This document shows, piece by piece, positions 60,886 through 64,000 of a stretch of 64,000 nt of DNA (the stretch's first letter is position 1; each line of letters opens with the position of its first letter). A program made the position numbers and the translations under genes. The DNA comes from Actinomadura spongiicola (GTDB lineage Bacteria > Actinomycetota > Actinomycetes > Streptosporangiales > Streptosporangiaceae). The DNA is taken from assembly GCF_003432485.1 (NCBI RefSeq), contig NZ_QVNQ01000014.1:62001-126000 (forward strand), given 5' to 3'. Below the pieces are notes generated by a model. The model was not told where the DNA came from and did no database searches. It saw only the letters and a list, made by a program, of their open reading frames with translations.

Positions 60886-63667
60886 ACGCTAGACGCACGA
60901 GCCCCAGTTGTGGCGACAGAACGAAGGAATTGTTTCCGAACTCGGCTGGCCGTATTCGGCCATCGCCGTCAACGGGATGTCTCAGCAAGAGGACATCGCG
61001 CAGATGGGCGTTCTCACGCCAGGCGACCAAGTGCGGGTCCTTTGGGTCTGGTCCTCGCACCCACGCGGCAGGAACAGGGATCATCCGGGCGAGGAGCATC
61101 CGTACTTCGGCCTTGGTGAACCGTCCTTTGTCTAGGCTCCCCCGCATAGGGAGTTCGTCCCTCAGAGAAGGATCAAGGAACAACCTTCCGGATGGGGCCT
61201 GGTAACAGCAGATGACCCGCGCCGAATCGGCACCGAGCCTGGTCCGGATGACCTCCTCGTCAATGTCCGAACTCGTCAGCGCATGAAGACTGGTGACGTC
61301 CGCGGGCTCCGGAATGGTGACCTGTTGCGATATGAACGTCTTGACCTGCTCGTCCGCAATTCGCTCAACATCGTCATCGGCCATCTGACTGTTCGGGTCG
61401 AGGAAGTCTTCATCGTAGACGGCATCGACCAGTGGCTGAACATCGTCGGGGATCCGGATCGGCGCCGTTGCGAGCTTTGCTAGCTCTTCCCTCGTACGGC
61501 GCAAGAGGGCGGCAGGATAGACGAACGGCCACGAATCCGGCACGGCGGGACGCCCACCCGCCGAAACCGGCGACAGGACCGCCAGCCGGGCCCGTGATAC
61601 CCAACTGGGACGGGGATTGTGCGGATGCCGCCAGCACCGGCCAGCACGTTGCAAGAGCAACGCTATCGGCGCCAGGTCGCTGATGAGAAAGTCGAAATCC
61701 AGGTCGATGGATTGCTCCACAACCTGAGTCGCGACGAGAATGGCGGCGGTCGTCGGGCGTTTTCCGCTCGCCTTCCCCGTCTTACCGAAAGATTCTACGA
61801 CCGTCCGGGTGATTTCGGCACGCTCTTCCGCAGGGAACCGAGAGTGCAATAGTTGAAGCTGTGGCCGCCGTGTGCCATCAGCAAAGCTCTTGCCCAGCCA
61901 ATCCTGAAGATCCTCGAAAGTCTGCTGCGCCTCGGCGACGGTGTTGCAGATGATCCCCACGCAACCTGAGTTCGTCTCGACCAGCGGCTTCAGGAGCTCT
62001 CGGAAAACGGAACTGCGCTCGGCTCGGCCGTCCTTCCCGATGGGAACTTCGTGAAGCTCGACGTCCAGCGACCGCGATTCGGTGTCCAACGCCCTGGACG
62101 TGACCCGCCCGCTCTCAGCGTCCGCGTACAACCACCCTGGATAACCAGCGGTCACCTCGATCGGCGAGCGGTGACCTGCGCCGAGAAGGTAAGCCTCGAC
62201 CAATCGGTGGCCGATCTGCCGTGGAAGCGTGGCCGACAAAAGGACGACCGGTACGCCCAGCCTCCCGAGCCAGGTCAGCAGACGACGCAAGAGCCCCTGC
62301 ATATAGGCGTCGTAGGCGTGGACCTCGTCGATGATGATGACCTTGCCTGATAAGCCCATCATTCTCAGCATGTTGTGCTTACCGCACAGCGCGGCGAGCA
62401 GAGCCTGGTCGATCGTGCCCACGGAGAAGGGGGCCAGTACTCCCCGGTTCCGCGCCTGGAGCCAGTCCGTGGCAGCAGTCCACGCCCCACGTGCGCCCTC
62501 CCCCGTCAAGATCTCGGCATCGGGCTCGCCACTCGGCGGGACGTCTCGCGAATACACCGGATTCAGCCACGCCATGCTGTGCAACAGCGTCAACGGCGCC
62601 GGGTCGATCGCACGGCGCAGCCCGTACTCCATCACGCGCTCGTAGATCTGATCGGCCGTCGCCATCGTCGGAAGCCCCACGAAGATCCCGGGCACACCAC
62701 AGGCCTCACCCATGACCCGAGCCGAGTGCAACGCGATCTCCGTCTTGCCATCCCCCATGGGCGCAGTGATCAAAAGCAGGCCAGGACGCTCACCAACCAG
62801 CGCGGGAAGCGCGTCGGCCAGCGACCGCTGGAGGTAGTTCGGGTTGAACGGGAACTCGTCCTCGAACGTGCCGGGTTGAAGCCTGAGCCGGCCCAGGCCC
62901 GCCTCCTTCAGCAACCCCGGTACCTGGCGCGTACTCTCCACCAGATGCGCCTTCAGAGAAGCCGCATCGTTCGCGTTCGGTCGCGCCTTGAGCCGCCCTT
63001 TGACGAAGAAGTCCTGGCTGACCAGCCAGTCCGCCAGAACCACGAGCCCGCACACCAACCCGGCAACGTCAGCGTCCATACGCTTTTCCGGTGGCTCTGG
63101 CTCCCCGAGAACCGAATGGACCGCACCGAGCAGGGCTTGACGCTGCTGCTCCCACTTACCGCCTCCCAGCGACGGGAAGTACACCAGCGGGTCACTCGTA
63201 TCCCGCTTCAACTCGAAGAACCGCCCATGATGCCCACCAAGGAGTTGCGCAACCATGAACGCCTCATCACGCAAGCTCCGCGCGCGGTAACCGACCTGCC
63301 GCAAAGCGGGCCCGAGCCACTGATGCGCGGCCTGGTCGTGACGAATCCGCTCCCCGGGAACATCCGGATACCCCACCAACTCGGGGAACGCGTCCTCCGC
63401 CAGAGCCTGGAAGGTAAAGGTGACCTTCCCAACGTCATGAAGCGCCGCCCAGAACATCAACACCCGCCGGGCACGCTCATCATCGACGCCGAGCCCCGCA
63501 GCGATGTGCCGCCGTCCGGCAGCACTGACATAGAGATCCCACAGCACACCCATCGCGGCAGCCGCATCTAAAAGATGACACACCACCGGATAGGGACCCG
63601 GCAGACCACGGCGCTTGCCCCACAGCGCCAGATCGACACCGGGAACCTCAAGCGGATTCCCCGTCAT
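60878..63667 (-). CDS. cas3: Cas3 helicase-nuclease
   Basis: 929 aa. N-terminal HD nuclease (CHLLDAAAAMG, FWAALHDVGKVTFTFQAL, LLGGHHGRFF), then an SF2 helicase: Walker A APMGDGKTEIAL, DEVHAYD (motif II), LLSATLPR (III), ATQVVEQSIDLDFD (V), QRAGRCWRH (VI), and the C-terminal accessory domain. Recruited by Cascade to degrade the opened target. It is separated from cas8e by 184 bp containing the terminator and the mini-array, so it is probably transcribed separately, divergently from array 2. Confidence 0.96.
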   Translation of the reverse strand: MTGNPLEVPGVDLALWGKRRGLPGPYPVVCHLLDAAAAMGVLWDLYVSAAGRRHIAAGLGVDDERARRVLMFWAALHDVGKVTFTFQALAEDAFPELVGYPDVPGERIRHDQAAHQWLGPALRQVGYRARSLRDEAFMVAQLLGGHHGRFFELKRDTSDPLVYFPSLGGGKWEQQRQALLGAVHSVLGEPEPPEKRMDADVAGLVCGLVVLADWLVSQDFFVKGRLKARPNANDAASLKAHLVESTRQVPGLLKEAGLGRLRLQPGTFEDEFPFNPNYLQRSLADALPALVGERPGLLLITAPMGDGKTEIALHSARVMGEACGVPGIFVGLPTMATADQIYERVMEYGLRRAIDPAPLTLLHSMAWLNPVYSRDVPPSGEPDAEILTGEGARGAWTAATDWLQARNRGVLAPFSVGTIDQALLAALCGKHNMLRMMGLSGKVIIIDEVHAYDAYMQGLLRRLLTWLGRLGVPVVLLSATLPRQIGHRLVEAYLLGAGHRSPIEVTAGYPGWLYADAESGRVTSRALDTESRSLDVELHEVPIGKDGRAERSSVFRELLKPLVETNSGCVGIICNTVAEAQQTFEDLQDWLGKSFADGTRRPQLQLLHSRFPAEERAEITRTVVESFGKTGKASGKRPTTAAILVATQVVEQSIDLDFDFLISDLAPIALLLQRAGRCWRHPHNPRPSWVSRARLAVLSPVSAGGRPAVPDSWPFVYPAALLRRTREELAKLATAPIRIPDDVQPLVDAVYDEDFLDPNSQMADDDVERIADEQVKTFISQQVTIPEPADVTSLHALTSSDIDEEVIRTRLGADSARVICCYQAPSGRLFLDPSLRDELPMRGSLDKGRFTKAEVRMLLARMIPVPAAWVRGPDPKDPHLVAWRENAHLRDVLLLRHPVDGDGRIRPAEFGNNSFVLSPQLGLVRLACR

Positions 63668-63843
63668 GACCTCATTCCCTCATAGCCCGTGACTCACGAT
63701 AGACCGACCGTAGCGACGAGGACTGACAGTCCGGGGCCACCAGCCAAGAGTAAGCTCCACCCATGCGGCGGCAGACGGCGCAAGAGCCCAACAACACGAA
63801 ACATAAACCCCATGCGCACTTGTGAAGCCGCAGGTCAAGAAGA
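63668..63843 (+). promoter_or_regulatory. shared region: cas3 promoter and leader of array 2
   Basis: 176 bp between divergent cas3 and array 2. The last ~40 bp before the first repeat contain TTGTGAAGCCGCAGGTC, the leader motif shared with array 1, preceded by a relatively A-rich stretch (AACACGAAACATAAA). Confidence 0.65.
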
Positions 63844-64000
63844 GTGCTCCCCACGCCCGTGGGGGTGGTCCGGACATAGTTCGGAGGATCTTCCCATGTG
63901 GACCGTGCTCCCCACGCCCGTGGGGGTGGTCCGCCAGGAACTTGCCCACCTGGCCGGGGGTGATGGTGCTCCCCACGCCCGTGGGGGTGGTCCGTGGTCG
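63844..64000 (+). CRISPR. type I-E CRISPR array 2 (runs off the window)
   Basis: Three 29-bp repeats visible at 63844-63872, 63905-63933 and 63966-63994 with 32-bp spacers; the array continues beyond the window. The repeat starts GTGCTCCCCACG and ends GGGGTGGTCCG. It shares the stem with array 1 but differs at the first base and in the 5' handle (GTGGTCCG against GTGAACCG). Confidence 0.95.

Overview
The window is high-GC DNA with GTG/TTG starts, translationally coupled operons, SigE-type ECF sigma, DUF5753/DUF397 pairs and F420-type enzymes. This points to a filamentous actinomycete, probably of the Thermomonosporaceae/Actinomadura kind (an inference from gene style only).

Layout. (1) 1-4.9 kb: a small ORF, an ECF sigma factor coupled to a membrane-anchored beta-propeller-like protein, a luciferase-fold gene, and a scrambled patch with a 5'-truncated CHAT gene facing remnants of another locus. 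(2) 4.9-12.7 kb: a metal-linked cluster on the minus strand. A 43-residue candidate RiPP precursor, a YcaO enzyme, an LLM (F420/flavin) oxidoreductase and a MATE exporter form one unit. A siderophore-type ABC importer (binding protein, permease, ATPase) with a FhuF-like [2Fe-2S] protein forms a second unit. Both units start at a near-perfect Nur (nickel) box, and the importer also has a cobalamin riboswitch. (3) 12.9-27.8 kb: most of the aerobic corrin pathway (chelatase, cobO, cobB, cobN, cobG, cobH, cobIJ, cobK, cobM, cobL, cobF), with two further cobalamin riboswitches. Regions 2 and 3 together read as a nickel/cobalt acquisition and B12 synthesis locus.

(4) 28-45.7 kb: housekeeping and regulatory genes: htpG, a methyltransferase, an ImmA/IrrE peptidase with an unknown partner, two DUF5753 regulators (one with DUF397), an AlkB-like oxygenase, a mycothiol-dependent-isomerase-like gene, a cNMP-binding/cyclase-homology protein, an orphan histidine kinase, LysR, GDPD and an amino-acid permease. 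(5) 45.9-53.0 kb: tRNA-Asp and tRNA-Phe, then a decayed integrative element: a modification-dependent restriction-like nuclease, an endonuclease VII-like protein with tandem zinc motifs, integrase, excisionase, a frameshifted DUF3987 gene and a prim-pol gene cut by an IS3-family insertion.

(6) 53.0 kb to the end: a complete type I-E CRISPR-Cas locus. A 25-repeat array lies beyond cas2, the operon runs cas8e-cse2-cas7-cas5-cas6-cas1-cas2, cas3 is separate, and a second array with a different repeat runs off the window. Between cas3 and cas8e lies a cryptic two-repeat mini-array. Its single 32-nt spacer matches, in seed fashion and next to an AAG PAM, a site only 94 bp away in the same intergenic region. 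This is the arrangement expected of a guide RNA that makes Cascade regulate its own operon (CreR/CreA-like) and is the most striking feature here, followed by the Nur-box-linked RiPP/transport cluster.
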